NCBI GenBank assembly: GCA_965248975.1
Contig: CBDFKU010000015.1
Span: 162,342 to 226,341 of the forward strand
Direction of reading: 5' to 3'
Source of the DNA: CBDFKU01 sp965248975
Lineage (GTDB): Bacteria; Chloroflexota; Dehalococcoidia; Lucifugimonadales; JAGWBF01
Length of the DNA: 64,000 nucleotides
Shown piece by piece: positions 53,004-62,057 of this stretch; within the stretch, counting starts at the first letter, position 1, and each line of letters opens with the position of its first letter. Under the pieces are notes generated by a model. The model was not told where the DNA came from and made no database searches. It was given only the letters and a program-made list of their open reading frames with translations. Both the position numbers and the translations under genes were made by a program.

Positions 53004-54422
53004 ATGGCGGATAACGACATCGCTCTGATGGCCCACCTGATGCGCCGAGCCGGCTTCGGAGCGTCGCGGGATCAGTTGGAGGCCTACGTCGCCAAGGGCT
53101 ACGAGGCCACCGTTGAAGAGCTCCTGCATCCGGAGACCCAGCGCGACGTGGACTGGGATATAATGGAGAGATATCTGCCGGAGTACGGTGAGTTGGCCGC
53201 CATCGATTCCAACCAGCAGGCCTGGGTCTACCGCATGATCAACACCGGGCGACCCCTTCAAGAGAAGATGGCGCTTTTCTGGCACGGCATCCATTGCACC
53301 GGGTTCGCCAAGGTGGATCACGGCCGCCAGATGAGCCAGAACATCGAGCTGTTCCGGCAGCACGGAATGGGCAACTTCAAGGACCTCCTCATGGGGCTGT
53401 CCAGCCACCCGACAATGGTCCAGTACCTCGACAACATCGATAACCACAAGGACGCCATCAACGAAAACTACGGCCGCGAGCTTCTGGAGCTCTTCTCCCT
53501 AGGCGTCGGCATGGACGGCCAGTTCAACTACACCGAGGACGACGTCAAGGCCGCCTCCCGCGCCTTCACAGGCTGGAACCTGGAGCCGGCGTTGCCGGTC
53601 TTCCCCTACGGGCGGGCCGAGTGGAAGTTCAAGTTCGATCCCACCGACCACGACGACAGCGAGAAGACCTTCCTCGGCGAAACCGGCCGCTTCAACGGCG
53701 AGGATATCGTCGAGATAGTGGTGCGTCAGCCCGGCACGGCCAGGTTCATTTCGCGCCACCTGTACAACTTCTTCGTGGCCGACGAGCCCCAGGTGCCCGC
53801 CTGGAAGGACACGCCGCCCCGGGACATGGCGGCCATCCGGACAATGGAGAAGGCGTTCACGGAAAACAACTACGAGATAAAGCCGATGCTCCGGGCGCTG
53901 TTCAATTCAGACTTCTTCAAGGACGCCCGCTTCCAGAAGATCAAGAGCCCGACCGAAGTGGTAGTCGGGACCATGCGGCTAGTAGGAGACCACACCGATG
54001 TCAAGCCGGGTCTCTACGGCATCGCCCGCGAATGCACCTTTATGGGCCAGGACATCCTGAATCCCCCCACGGTCGAAGGTTGGCACACCGGCAGGGAGTG
54101 GATCGACAGCGGCACCCTGGTGGAAAGGATCAACTTCGTCGCCGACCAGGTCGGCAACCGCGACCTCCCAGGCGTCAAGCTGATCATAGATCGCATGAGC
54201 GACGGGACCTCCGCAATGTCGCCGGAGGATTTCGTGAGCGGCTGCCTGGACTTGATCGGCCCTGCAGAGATGGGCCAGAAGACCAGGGACTCTCTGATCG
54301 AGCACGCGAAGAAGGGTGGCGAGCTGCGGCGGGCCACCGAGGATGAGCGCAGCGGATTCGCCCGACGAGTGGCCGAGATGCTGCAGTTGATCGTAGCCAC
54401 CGCCGAGTATCAGTACGGCTAG
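53004..54422 (+). CDS. DUF1800 family protein
   Basis: 472 residues. LMAHLMRRAGFGASRDQLEAYVAKGYEATVEELL is the DUF1800 start. MALFWHGIHCTGFAKVDH, INENYGRELLELFSLGVG with TEDDVKAASRAFTGW, and the late PTEVVVGTMRL and PPTVEGWHTGREWI are the family landmarks. DUF1800 genes nearly always sit before DUF1501 genes, as here. No signal peptide is visible, whereas many relatives have one. The biochemical role is unknown; an outer-surface or secreted complex has been suggested by others for the pair. Confidence 0.87.
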   Translation: MADNDIALMAHLMRRAGFGASRDQLEAYVAKGYEATVEELLHPETQRDVDWDIMERYLPEYGELAAIDSNQQAWVYRMINTGRPLQEKMALFWHGIHCTGFAKVDHGRQMSQNIELFRQHGMGNFKDLLMGLSSHPTMVQYLDNIDNHKDAINENYGRELLELFSLGVGMDGQFNYTEDDVKAASRAFTGWNLEPALPVFPYGRAEWKFKFDPTDHDDSEKTFLGETGRFNGEDIVEIVVRQPGTARFISRHLYNFFVADEPQVPAWKDTPPRDMAAIRTMEKAFTENNYEIKPMLRALFNSDFFKDARFQKIKSPTEVVVGTMRLVGDHTDVKPGLYGIARECTFMGQDILNPPTVEGWHTGREWIDSGTLVERINFVADQVGNRDLPGVKLIIDRMSDGTSAMSPEDFVSGCLDLIGPAEMGQKTRDSLIEHAKKGGELRRATEDERSGFARRVAEMLQLIVATAEYQYG

Positions 54423-54441
54423 AAGAGAGGAGGGACCGATC

Positions 54442-55581
54442 ATGGCAGGTAACGGAAGAGACCGGGTGTTGGTAGTGCTGTCCCTGTCTGGGGGCAACGA
54501 CTTCCTGAACACGGTGATCCCTTACAACAACTCTCTGTACAGAGATTACAGGCCCACGCTGGGCATTCCGGAGGAGCAGATACTACCCCTCAACAAAGAC
54601 GTAGGCTACCATCCCAGCATGACCGAGATGAAGGATTTCTTCGACGAGGGAAAGGTGGCCATCGTCCAGGGCGTCGGCTATCCCCACCCCAGCCGCTCCC
54701 ACTTCCGCTCCATGGACATCTGGCACACCTGTGAGCCCGACAAGATCGGCGCCGAGGGATGGCTGGGCCGCACCATCCGGGACCTGGACCCCAAGACCGA
54801 GAACGTCCTCACCGGGGTGAACTTCGGCCGCGGGCTGCCCAGGGCCCTGGTGGCCCCCGGGATACCGGTGGCCTCGGTGGGCAACCTGGAGACCTACGGC
54901 GTGCTCACTGGGATCCAGGGTCAGGACCAGCGTTCTGAGGCCCTCGAGGTTTTCTCCCGGATGTACGCACCGGCTGTCGGCTCCGGTCCCGTGATGGACT
55001 ACATCTGGGAGACCGGCCGGTCCGCCCTGGAAGGCGCCGACATCCTCAAGACGGCGCCCGCCAACTACTCCTCCAGCGTGGAGTACGGGAACAACGCCAT
55101 CGCCCAGGGCATCAAGTCCATCGCCCAGGTCCACTTCGCCGAGCTGGGCACCCGCATCCTCTATACAACGTCGCCCTACAACTCCTTCGACACCCACGCC
55201 AATCAGGCAGGGGCTCATGCACGCCTCTGGCGAGATGTGTCCCAGGGAGTGGCCGACTTCTACCAGGACCTGAGTGAGCATAACAGAGGGGAGGAAGTCC
55301 TCCTGTTCATGTTCAGCGAGTTCGGCCGCAGGGCCCGGGACAACGGCGGCGGGACGGACCACGGCACCGGCGGAGCCTGCTGGATTATCGGGGACACCGT
55401 GAAGGGCGGCTTCTACGGGGAGTACCCTTCGCTGAAGCTGGGGGACCTGGAGGACGGCGGCGACTTGCTGCACAATGTGGATTTCCGCAGCGTCTATGCC
55501 ACGATCCTGGAAAAGTGGCTGGGCCTGGACTCCAAGCCCCTCATCGGTGGGTCCTTCGAGACGCTGGGCTTCCTGAACTAG
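54442..55581 (+). CDS. DUF1501 family protein (sulfatase-like fold)
   Basis: 379 residues. LVVLSLSGGNDFLNTVIPYNN, RSHFRSMDIWHT, FDTHANQAGAHARLWRDVSQ and LLFMFSEFGRRARDNGGGTDHGTGG are the DUF1501 metal-site-like motifs, related to alkaline-phosphatase/sulfatase folds. It starts 19 bases after the DUF1800 stop. The Tat signal present in many DUF1501 proteins is missing; the protein begins directly with the first core strand. It may be cytoplasmic or use another export path. Substrate unknown. Confidence 0.87.
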   Translation: MAGNGRDRVLVVLSLSGGNDFLNTVIPYNNSLYRDYRPTLGIPEEQILPLNKDVGYHPSMTEMKDFFDEGKVAIVQGVGYPHPSRSHFRSMDIWHTCEPDKIGAEGWLGRTIRDLDPKTENVLTGVNFGRGLPRALVAPGIPVASVGNLETYGVLTGIQGQDQRSEALEVFSRMYAPAVGSGPVMDYIWETGRSALEGADILKTAPANYSSSVEYGNNAIAQGIKSIAQVHFAELGTRILYTTSPYNSFDTHANQAGAHARLWRDVSQGVADFYQDLSEHNRGEEVLLFMFSEFGRRARDNGGGTDHGTGGACWIIGDTVKGGFYGEYPSLKLGDLEDGGDLLHNVDFRSVYATILEKWLGLDSKPLIGGSFETLGFLN

Positions 55582-55702
55582 GAACGCAGCGCTCCGTTGA
55601 GCTTCGACGGTATCGGCCGGACCGAGGGCCGAGCCGGAGCATTCACGGTGCCTCGTTTACCGGATGTCCCGCTCCGGCGGGAGCTTTAGCTGGGAGGCGA
55701 CC

Positions 55703-56686
55703 ATGGCTACAGTGTTTTTTGGAATAGCGAACCGGAACTTCGTTTACGATCGGACGCTGGGCCGACAGGAGTTCTCCGGGGCTGGATTCAGGGCCCCATC
55801 GGACCTGGCTCTCGGGCTCAACGGCACTATCTACGTGGTGAACCGGTCCTGGGAGTATAGGCCCGACGGCGTTCGGGTGACCGTTCTGAACATCGAAGAG
55901 GAGTTCCTCGGCGAGTTCTCCCGCAGTGGTGAGGGCGACGGCGAGATCTACTGGCCCTCCGCCATCGCCGTGGACGGCAACCAGAACGTATACGTGGCCG
56001 ACGACTGGCTCAACCGGATATCGATGTTCGACAAGGACGGCGAGTTCCTGGGCAAGTGGGGAACCGGCGGGTCAAGAGACGGTGAGATCAGTAAGCCCTG
56101 TGGACTCACCTTCGATTCCGACGACAACCTGCTGGTGTCCGATGCCGGCAACAACCGGATCCAGAAGTTCTCCAAAGACGGCAAGTTCCTGGCGAAGTGG
56201 GGTCAGGCCGGCAGCGGCCAGGGGCAGCTCAACGTGCCCTGGGGCCTGACTATCGACGGCCAGGGTGACGTTTTCGTGGCGGACTGGCGCAACGACCGGA
56301 TCCAGAAGTTCACCCCGGACGGCAAGTTCCTGGCCGAGTATGGCTCCTCGGGAAGCGGACCGGGGCAGTTCAACCGCCCCTCGGACGTGGCCGTGGACAA
56401 AGACGGCGACATCTACGTATGCGACTGGGGTAACGACCGCGTCCAGGTCATCACTCCCGAAGGGAAGCACGTCACCACCTTCCTCGGCGACGCAGAACTG
56501 TCCAAGTGGGGGAAGGAAAAGCTGGCGGCCAATCCCGACATGATCCGGCAGCGCAACCTGATGAGAGACCGCTCCGCCGAGCGGGAGTTCTGGCGTCCCA
56601 AGGCGGTCGAAGTCGACGAAGCCGGCCGGATCCTGATCCTGGATGGCTACCGGGGCCGCATACAGGTGTACCGGAAGGAAGACTAA
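55703..56686 (+). CDS. NHL-repeat beta-propeller protein
   Basis: 327 residues from the ATG at 55703 (GGGAGGCG six bases upstream). At least five NHL-type repeats are readable, e.g. WPSAIAVDGNQNVYVADDWLN, GLTFDSDDNLLVSDAGNNRI and VPWGLTIDGQGDVFVADWRN, each ending in R-I-Q-K-F or similar. The repeats build a six-bladed propeller that usually binds ligands or other proteins. No signal peptide is evident. It follows DUF1800-DUF1501 closely and ends before a strong terminator, so the three form a likely unit. Confidence 0.85.
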   Translation: MATVFFGIANRNFVYDRTLGRQEFSGAGFRAPSDLALGLNGTIYVVNRSWEYRPDGVRVTVLNIEEEFLGEFSRSGEGDGEIYWPSAIAVDGNQNVYVADDWLNRISMFDKDGEFLGKWGTGGSRDGEISKPCGLTFDSDDNLLVSDAGNNRIQKFSKDGKFLAKWGQAGSGQGQLNVPWGLTIDGQGDVFVADWRNDRIQKFTPDGKFLAEYGSSGSGPGQFNRPSDVAVDKDGDIYVCDWGNDRVQVITPEGKHVTTFLGDAELSKWGKEKLAANPDMIRQRNLMRDRSAEREFWRPKAVEVDEAGRILILDGYRGRIQVYRKED

Positions 56687-56736
56687 GACTCCCGTTGTTG
56701 CCCGAGATCGCCTAGGGCATTTAGGTACAGCAAGAG

Positions 56737-56771
56737 CCGAAATCCCCCGTGGACCGGGGGATTTCGGTTTT
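56737..56771 (+). terminator. Rho-independent terminator
   Basis: Perfect 13-bp stem (CCGAAATCCCCCG pairing with CGGGGGATTTCGG), 5-base loop, then TTTT. It ends the DUF1800-DUF1501-NHL unit. Confidence 0.9.
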
Positions 56772-56807
56772 CCGGGGTAGGGTACAACCCATTCGCATGA
56801 GGACGCA

Positions 56808-57128
56808 ATGAGCGAGGACCGAGTAACCTGGCAGCGGGTCAAGGAGTTGCTGGACGGCATCATGGGCCGCTGGGTGGGCCGCCACGGCGATCCCGCCCCC
56901 GGCATCCACGATTACTATTGGGACACCCCCGAGCGACTGGCCAATAACAAGCCCTACGGCCGTCAGCTGATAGAGACCGGAAAGCCGGGAGGAGAGACCA
57001 ACCTGCTGATCTTCCTGCGAAAGGGCGTCGGCACCATCCCCCGAATGCCCAGGGGGGGACCCTACCTCAACGAAGCCGAAACGGCCGAGATCGAGCGCTG
57101 GATCGACGACGGCATGCCTGAAGATTAG
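56808..57128 (+). CDS. Small protein resembling a cytochrome c C-terminus but without heme motif
   Basis: 106 residues. The tail PRMPRGGPYLNEAETAEIERWIDDGMPED is the pattern that ends many c-type cytochromes (Met ligand loop, then the last helix ending in W-I-x-x-G). No CxxCH heme-attachment site is present, and there is no signal peptide, so a covalent heme is not expected. The N-terminal half (WQRVKELLDGIMGRWVGRHG) has no family I know. It stands alone after a strong terminator. Confidence 0.6.
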   Translation: MSEDRVTWQRVKELLDGIMGRWVGRHGDPAPGIHDYYWDTPERLANNKPYGRQLIETGKPGGETNLLIFLRKGVGTIPRMPRGGPYLNEAETAEIERWIDDGMPED

Positions 57129-57157
57129 TGCCCTGTTAACAACATTTCCGGAAGCAC

Positions 57158-57250
57158 GTCGTTCTGAGGGAGCACAGCGACCGAAGAATCTGGAAAGGAG
57201 GGGCTGCCCCCCGGTACCCCAGATTCTTCGCGTTGCTCAGAATGACATAC
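57158..57250. repeat. Long imperfect inverted repeat
   Basis: Two arms, each containing TTCTGAG, then AGCG/ACGC and GAAGAATCTGG, face each other around a short GC-rich hairpin (GGGGCTGCCCC). This matches the widely seen intergenic palindrome with core AAGAATCT. It is a likely non-autonomous or REP-like repeat. One copy was seen in this window. Confidence 0.65.
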
Positions 57251-57307
57251 ATGAATCAAGTTGACTAAGCATTAGGCCATCCCGGCCGGTCTGAGAGGAG
57301 AGTGGAC

Positions 57308-58486
57308 ATGGACCTAGTGATACGCAACGTGACGCTCATCGACGGGACCGAGGCCCAGCCAATTTCTCGGGTCACCGTCGAGGTGGCCGGCGGTAGTGTC
57401 AGCCGGATCGGCGAGGGTACCGTCCGCCCCAGGCGCGGTGTACATCGGGAGGACATCGACGGATCGGGGTTGACCCTCATGCCCGGCATGATCGACTGCC
57501 ACGAGCATTTCACCGGCGACGGCGGCTTGGATAGCATGGAGCGCCTCCTAGGCGATACCGGGGATGTCTTCACCCTGAAGGCGGTGGACAACTGCCGGCG
57601 GGCGCTCATGTCCGGAGTAACCTCGGCCCGTGACGTCGGCTCGCGGTATGGCATCAACATCCTTATCGCCCAACAGGCTGCCGCCGGTACAGTCCTGGGA
57701 CCCCGCATCATCGCGGCCGGTGAGTGGCTCCAGTTCCCCGGCACCTGGCCGGCCGGGCTGACCCGCCACCTGGAGACCCCGGAGGAGCTGGTGATGGCGA
57801 TAAAGGAGCAGATCGACCGGGGCGCTGGGCTGGTCAAGGTCGGGGCCACCGGGTTCAGCGCCGACGGGGAGCAGTTCGGCAGCCTGGGCCCCGAGGCCCT
57901 GGACCTAGCGGTGAGAACGGCCCACGAGGCCGGCCTGAAGATAGCCGCCCACTGCCACGGGTACGAGGGGAGTCGCCAGGCGGTGGAGGCCGGGATCGAT
58001 TCCATCGAGCACGGCACCTGGATGGACGAAGGTACAGCGGAGCTCATGGCCCAGAAGGGGACATACCTGGTGCCCACTATGTCCACCTGGGACGCACGCC
58101 TGCGTCTCGGGGAGCAGCAGGGCATGCCCCGGGAGGAGATGTCCGGCTTCCTGGACCGCAAGGAGAACTCCATCGCCAGCTTCCAACGGGCCCTGAAGGC
58201 GGGAGTGAAGGTCGCCGCCGGCACAGACGCCGGCGGGTCTCCCGCCCGCCACGGCTTCATCGCGTGGGAGATCGAGCTGATGGCTGAGAACGGGATGAGC
58301 CCTGACCAAGCCATCCGGTCGGCCACCAGTGAGGCTGCCAGGCTCCTGGGCATCGACGACGAGGCGGGCACGGTAGAAGTGGGCAAGCGCGCCGACCTGA
58401 TCCTGATCGACGGCGACCCCCACTCCGACCCCGGCGCGCTGCGCAACGTGTGGGCGGTGTTCCAGGGCGGACGAAGGATACGGTAG
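57308..58486 (+). CDS. Metal-dependent amidohydrolase
   Basis: 392 residues from the ATG at 57308 (GAGGAGAG upstream; a GTG two codons earlier is open). The amidohydrolase barrel has the HxH pair in DCHEHFTG, the metal-bridging Lys candidate in AGLVKVGATG, His residues in IAAHCHGYEGS and SIEHGTW, and the Asp in AAGTDAGGSPA. The C-terminal GTVEVGKRADLILIDGDP is typical of imidazolonepropionase/prolidase-like amidohydrolases. The substrate is unknown. The opposite strand is also open but is not coding. Confidence 0.88.
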   Translation: MDLVIRNVTLIDGTEAQPISRVTVEVAGGSVSRIGEGTVRPRRGVHREDIDGSGLTLMPGMIDCHEHFTGDGGLDSMERLLGDTGDVFTLKAVDNCRRALMSGVTSARDVGSRYGINILIAQQAAAGTVLGPRIIAAGEWLQFPGTWPAGLTRHLETPEELVMAIKEQIDRGAGLVKVGATGFSADGEQFGSLGPEALDLAVRTAHEAGLKIAAHCHGYEGSRQAVEAGIDSIEHGTWMDEGTAELMAQKGTYLVPTMSTWDARLRLGEQQGMPREEMSGFLDRKENSIASFQRALKAGVKVAAGTDAGGSPARHGFIAWEIELMAENGMSPDQAIRSATSEAARLLGIDDEAGTVEVGKRADLILIDGDPHSDPGALRNVWAVFQGGRRIR

Positions 58487-58566
58487 GAACGCACGGGCAC
58501 TCTCCGACACGTGTCCCGTCCGGCCCGTGATAGAATTGGTTGTATAGCGAGGAAACGGAGGGATCA

Positions 58567-58848
58567 TTGCCCGGTGGAAGAAGGGGTAGGGGTGTCAGTG
58601 CGGACCAAGCTATTCGAGCCTTCCAAAGGATGAAAGAATACACTATCATCCTGCATTCTGACGAAACCGGTGGTTATTGGACGGAAGTGCCGTCACTACC
58701 GGGGTGCATGTCGCAGGGCGACACGGTGGAAGAAGCGATCGAGATGACGAAGGACGCTATTGGCTTATGGCTGGAGTCTATGAGGGCACTGGGAGAGGCG
58801 ATGCCAGAGGATAAGGACATCATCGTTAAAGTGGCTATAACAGGATAA
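58567..58848 (+). CDS. HicB-type antitoxin fused to a HicA N-terminal remnant
   Basis: From a TTG at 58567 with GGAGGG five bases upstream, the frame reads PGGRRGRGVSADQAIRAFQR and runs straight into the HicB start at Met 58630. The leading part looks like the first helix of a HicA toxin (VSGKEVIRAL-type). The rest of HicA, including its catalytic His, is missing. The HicB part (72 residues: MKEYTIILHSDETGGYWTEV, LPGCMSQGDTVEEAI) is complete. HicB alone could start at 58630. HicB lacks a toxin here, so it is an orphan antitoxin left by an internal deletion. Confidence 0.75.
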   Translation: MPGGRRGRGVSADQAIRAFQRMKEYTIILHSDETGGYWTEVPSLPGCMSQGDTVEEAIEMTKDAIGLWLESMRALGEAMPEDKDIIVKVAITG

Positions 58849-58854
58849 TATCCC

Positions 58855-60240
58855 ATGCTTCGTCCCGCTATGAACCAGGTGAACTCCTACGTCGCCGGCG
58901 CCAGGCCCGGGTTCGAGGAGATGCTGGGAGAGCTTGTGCAGATACCGACCATCAGCGCCGACCCCGACCACCGGCAGGACGTCGACCGAGGGGCCCGGCT
59001 GGCGGTCCAGCTCCTGGAGAGAGTGGGAGCGACGGCTGAGGTGGTGGATACTCCCGGCAACCCAGTGGTGCTGGGGAAGCTGCTGACGGCCCCGTCCAAC
59101 CCCACTATTGCCATCTACAATCACCTGGACGTACAGCCTGCTCAGGAGCCGGAGTGGACTCGGGACCCATTCTCCTTCCGAGCCGAGGACGGGTTGTACT
59201 ACGGTCGAGGCTGTACCGACGACAAAGGCCCGGCCCTCACCGCCTTGCTGGCTGCGCACTTCGCGGTAAGCGCTGGGGTGCCCCTCAACTTCCACTTCGT
59301 CTGGGAGACCGAGGAGGAGATAGGCAGCCCCAACTTCGAGCACTTCATCCAAAGCAGACGGCCTGAGCTGGACACCGACTCGGTCCTGGTGTCGGATACC
59401 GTCTGGCTGGCCCGGGACATCCCGGCTATCCCCTACGGCCTGAGGGGCATGGTCGGGGTCAGGCTGGTACTGGAGACGGCCCAGAAGGACGCCCATTCAG
59501 GGTTGACCGGCGGGGCGGCCCGCAACCCCCTGGGCGAGCTGTGCCGGGTGATAGACCGGTGCTACGACGCTGCTACTGGAGAAGTGCTTATACCCGGATT
59601 CTACGACAAGATGGACCCCATCGAAGAAGAGGAGATGGCCGGGTTCCTGGCCTCGGGGTTCGACGTCGACAGGTTCCTGGGAGTCCACGGCCTGACCAGC
59701 CCGCGGACCCGAGACCCCCGGGAGATCATCGAGAGGATCTGGTGCCGGCCCACCTTCGAGGTCCACGGCATCTCGGGCGGATACGTGGGGCCGGGCCTGA
59801 AGACCGTGGTGCCGCCCAGGGCCGAGGCCAAGGTCAGCATGCGCCTGGTTCCCCGGCAGGACCCCGACCATATACTCGACCTGCTCAGGGACCACGTGAA
59901 GCACATCAACCCCGACGTGTCGCTGGAGCCCGCCGGCTCGTTACGCCCCTACTTGGGCGAGTTTAGAGGAGCCCACTCCGAAGCGGCCAGGAAGGCCATC
60001 CGTTTCGGTTTCGATAAAGAGCCCGCCTTCATCCGAGAGGGCGGCTCCATCGGAGCCGTCGTCACCATGCAGGAGCATCTCGCCGCACCCATTACCCTGA
60101 TCGGCCTGAGCCTGCCGGAGCACGGCTACCACGCCCCCAACGAGTATTTCGACTGGGGCCAGGCCTCGGGGGGCATCAAGGCCCTGGCTCGCTACTTCAG
60201 CGAGGTCTCCGGCATCCCCAAGGATTCTCGCCCCGGTTAG
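58855..60240 (+). CDS. M20-family metallopeptidase (dipeptidase-like)
   Basis: 461 residues. The zinc and catalytic motifs are present: IYNHLDVQPAQ (first His and Asp), GRGCTDDKGP (bridging Asp), WETEEEIGS (Glu pair) and a late HGYHAPNEYF (His ligand). A dimerisation domain lies between. This layout is that of M20 dipeptidases/carboxypeptidases of the PepV/CNDP type. It starts six bases after hicB. The substrate is not determined. Confidence 0.9.
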   Translation: MLRPAMNQVNSYVAGARPGFEEMLGELVQIPTISADPDHRQDVDRGARLAVQLLERVGATAEVVDTPGNPVVLGKLLTAPSNPTIAIYNHLDVQPAQEPEWTRDPFSFRAEDGLYYGRGCTDDKGPALTALLAAHFAVSAGVPLNFHFVWETEEEIGSPNFEHFIQSRRPELDTDSVLVSDTVWLARDIPAIPYGLRGMVGVRLVLETAQKDAHSGLTGGAARNPLGELCRVIDRCYDAATGEVLIPGFYDKMDPIEEEEMAGFLASGFDVDRFLGVHGLTSPRTRDPREIIERIWCRPTFEVHGISGGYVGPGLKTVVPPRAEAKVSMRLVPRQDPDHILDLLRDHVKHINPDVSLEPAGSLRPYLGEFRGAHSEAARKAIRFGFDKEPAFIREGGSIGAVVTMQEHLAAPITLIGLSLPEHGYHAPNEYFDWGQASGGIKALARYFSEVSGIPKDSRPG

Positions 60241-60359
60241 AGGGGTACTGTTCCCCAGACACACCTCTTCGGCGTTGAACCTGTGCCCTCCACCGATCAT
60301 CTAAGCATGCCGAGATTCCGGTAAACAACTACTGCTCAAGATGTGAGGTCGACAAAAGA

Positions 60360-60923
60360 ATGCCCATGATACGAATACCCTTCCTGGGCGCCATCCTGCT
60401 CGGTGTGCTGACAGTGACGGCAGCCTGCGGGTCACAGCCGATGAAGCCCGCTCCGGACTTCCAGTTCGACGTTTATCAGGGAGCTGATTCCCTGGGTGAG
60501 GACCAGTTGAACTTCTCTGACCTGCAGGGCAAGCCGGTGGTCCTCAACTTCTGGGCCGGCCTGTGCCCTCCATGCCGCGCCGAGATGCCCGACTTCCAGC
60601 GGTTCCACGACGGCTACGGCGACCGGGTCCACGTTTTCGGGCTCGACGTGGGACCTTACACCGGCCTGGGCTCGGAGCAGAACGCCCTGGACCTCCTCAG
60701 CGACCTGGGCATCACCTATCCTACCGGGAACACCTCGAAGGGCCAGGTGATCCTGGACTACGAGGTGTTGTTCATGCCCTCTACCTTCTTCGTCACCGCG
60801 GATGGTAAAATTTACAAGGAGTGGAACGGGGGGTTACTGAACCTGGAAACCCTGGTAGAGGTGACCAGCGAGATGATGGATCGTTCAGGTACCAGCCTGG
60901 GGGAGCCGAGGGAGGCATCATAA
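60360..60923 (+). CDS. TlpA-like thioredoxin lipoprotein
   Basis: 187 residues. A hydrophobic signal (FLGAILLGVLTVTAAC) ends in a lipobox with the lipidated Cys in AACGS. The thioredoxin-fold core has NFWAGLCPPCRAEMP with the CxxC redox pair at about residues 67-70. The cis-Pro region is FMPSTFFV. TlpA/ResA-type proteins reduce disulfides outside the membrane, for example in cytochrome c assembly. A CcdA membrane protein is encoded directly after it, and a candidate selenoprotein lies 1.1 kb on. Confidence 0.9.
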   Translation: MPMIRIPFLGAILLGVLTVTAACGSQPMKPAPDFQFDVYQGADSLGEDQLNFSDLQGKPVVLNFWAGLCPPCRAEMPDFQRFHDGYGDRVHVFGLDVGPYTGLGSEQNALDLLSDLGITYPTGNTSKGQVILDYEVLFMPSTFFVTADGKIYKEWNGGLLNLETLVEVTSEMMDRSGTSLGEPREAS

Positions 60924-60967
60924 GTATCCCCGAGGCCCCTCTCCATGGTGACGTCGATCAACGGGCG

Positions 60968-61867
60968 GTGGACACCATCTCAATACCCTCGCCGCGGATA
61001 GTCCATTGGAGGGGGTACGTCCTGCCCGGCCTGGCCGCCGGCGCAGCCCTCACGGCCGCCATTGTCGGAGGGCTTCTCGCCGGAGACGGCGCCAGCACCG
61101 GAGGAATCAACGGGTTCATGGAGACCCTGTCCGGAAGGTCCGCCTCCTATCTGGGAAATGTGCGGCTTCTGGCTCCGCTGGGCATCGCCTTCGCCGCCGG
61201 CATGGTGGCCACCGTCAACCCCTGCGGTTTCCCCATGCTTCCAGCCTATCTTGGCCTTTACATGGGCTCCGGAGACGCCGACGGCGCACAGGGCCGGCCG
61301 ATACAGCGCCTGGCAAGGGCCCTGCTGGTAACGGGCGTTGTGACCTCGGGGTTCGTGCTGCTGTTCGGCATCGCCGGCCTGGTCATCGGCGCGGGGGCTC
61401 GCTCCATCATCCAGGCTATTCCCTGGCTGGGCCTGTCCATCGGGGTGCTGGTTGCGGTAGCCGGCTCCTGGATGCTGGGCGGCGGAGAGCTGTATACGGC
61501 TTTGGCCGGCCGGGCCGCCTCCCGCATCGGCGACCCGAGCCGGGTGGGCATCCGCGGATACTTCCTGTTCGGATTGAGCTATGCGACTGCGTCCCTGGGC
61601 TGTACACTGCCGATCTTCCTGGCGGTGGTGGTCAGCACCCAGGCGGTATCCGGGACCGTGGTGGCGGTGGGGCAGTTCCTGCTGTACGCCATGGGCATGG
61701 GCCTGGTGATACTGGTCATCACCGTGGGAATGACGGTCTTCAAGGGTGCAGTGGTCAGGGCCCTGAGGAAAGCCATGCCCTACATCCAGCCGATAAGCGC
61801 CGTCCTGATGATCGTGGCGGGATCTTACATCGTGTACTACTGGCTCACCCTGGGCGACCTGGCCTAG
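60968..61867 (+). CDS. CcdA-type thiol-redox membrane protein
   Basis: About 299 residues from a GTG at 60968; the frame is open further up inside the TlpA gene and no good ribosome-binding site fixes the start. Six or seven membrane helices. The CcdA signature ATVNPCGFPMLPAYL holds one conserved Cys and ASLGCTLPIFLAV the other. CcdA carries electrons from cytoplasmic thioredoxin across the membrane to TlpA-like partners. It follows tlpA directly. A membrane-anchoring N-terminal helix (LPGLAAGAALTAAIVGGLL) is extra. Confidence 0.88.
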   Translation: MDTISIPSPRIVHWRGYVLPGLAAGAALTAAIVGGLLAGDGASTGGINGFMETLSGRSASYLGNVRLLAPLGIAFAAGMVATVNPCGFPMLPAYLGLYMGSGDADGAQGRPIQRLARALLVTGVVTSGFVLLFGIAGLVIGAGARSIIQAIPWLGLSIGVLVAVAGSWMLGGGELYTALAGRAASRIGDPSRVGIRGYFLFGLSYATASLGCTLPIFLAVVVSTQAVSGTVVAVGQFLLYAMGMGLVILVITVGMTVFKGAVVRALRKAMPYIQPISAVLMIVAGSYIVYYWLTLGDLA

Positions 61868-61925
61868 ACCCCGGATGGGGGTGTCAGTTGCAAAATTTTT
61901 CCGTCGTTGTCTCGCGCGGGGTTGT

Positions 61926-61990
61926 GGTTCGACAGGCTCACCACGAGCGGCAAAAGGTGGCTACCCGCTCAGCCTGAGCCTGTCGAAAGC
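61926..61990. repeat. Imperfect inverted repeat (REP-like)
   Basis: GGTTCGACAGGCTCACCACG and, facing it, the reverse of CTTTCGACAGGCTCAGGCTG, both next to GAGCGG. This TTCGACAGGCTCA palindrome is common between genes in many bacteria. It lies between the convergent ccdA and DUF3179 genes. Confidence 0.75.
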
Positions 61991-62057
61991 CTGTTATATT
62001 GTTAATCAAACTTCCGACTCAGGACACTAGACCCAAGATGGGGTGAACCGCCGCAGC

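Noticed and set aside
57265..58500. Long open frame on the minus strand (411 codons) opposite the amidohydrolase
   Set aside because: It is rich in Ser, Arg and Pro, has no domain, and mirrors a gene with complete amidohydrolase motifs. It is a by-product of high GC.
60360..60923. TlpA protein as a second selenoprotein
   Set aside because: Its redox motif is an ordinary CPPC with no in-frame UGA.
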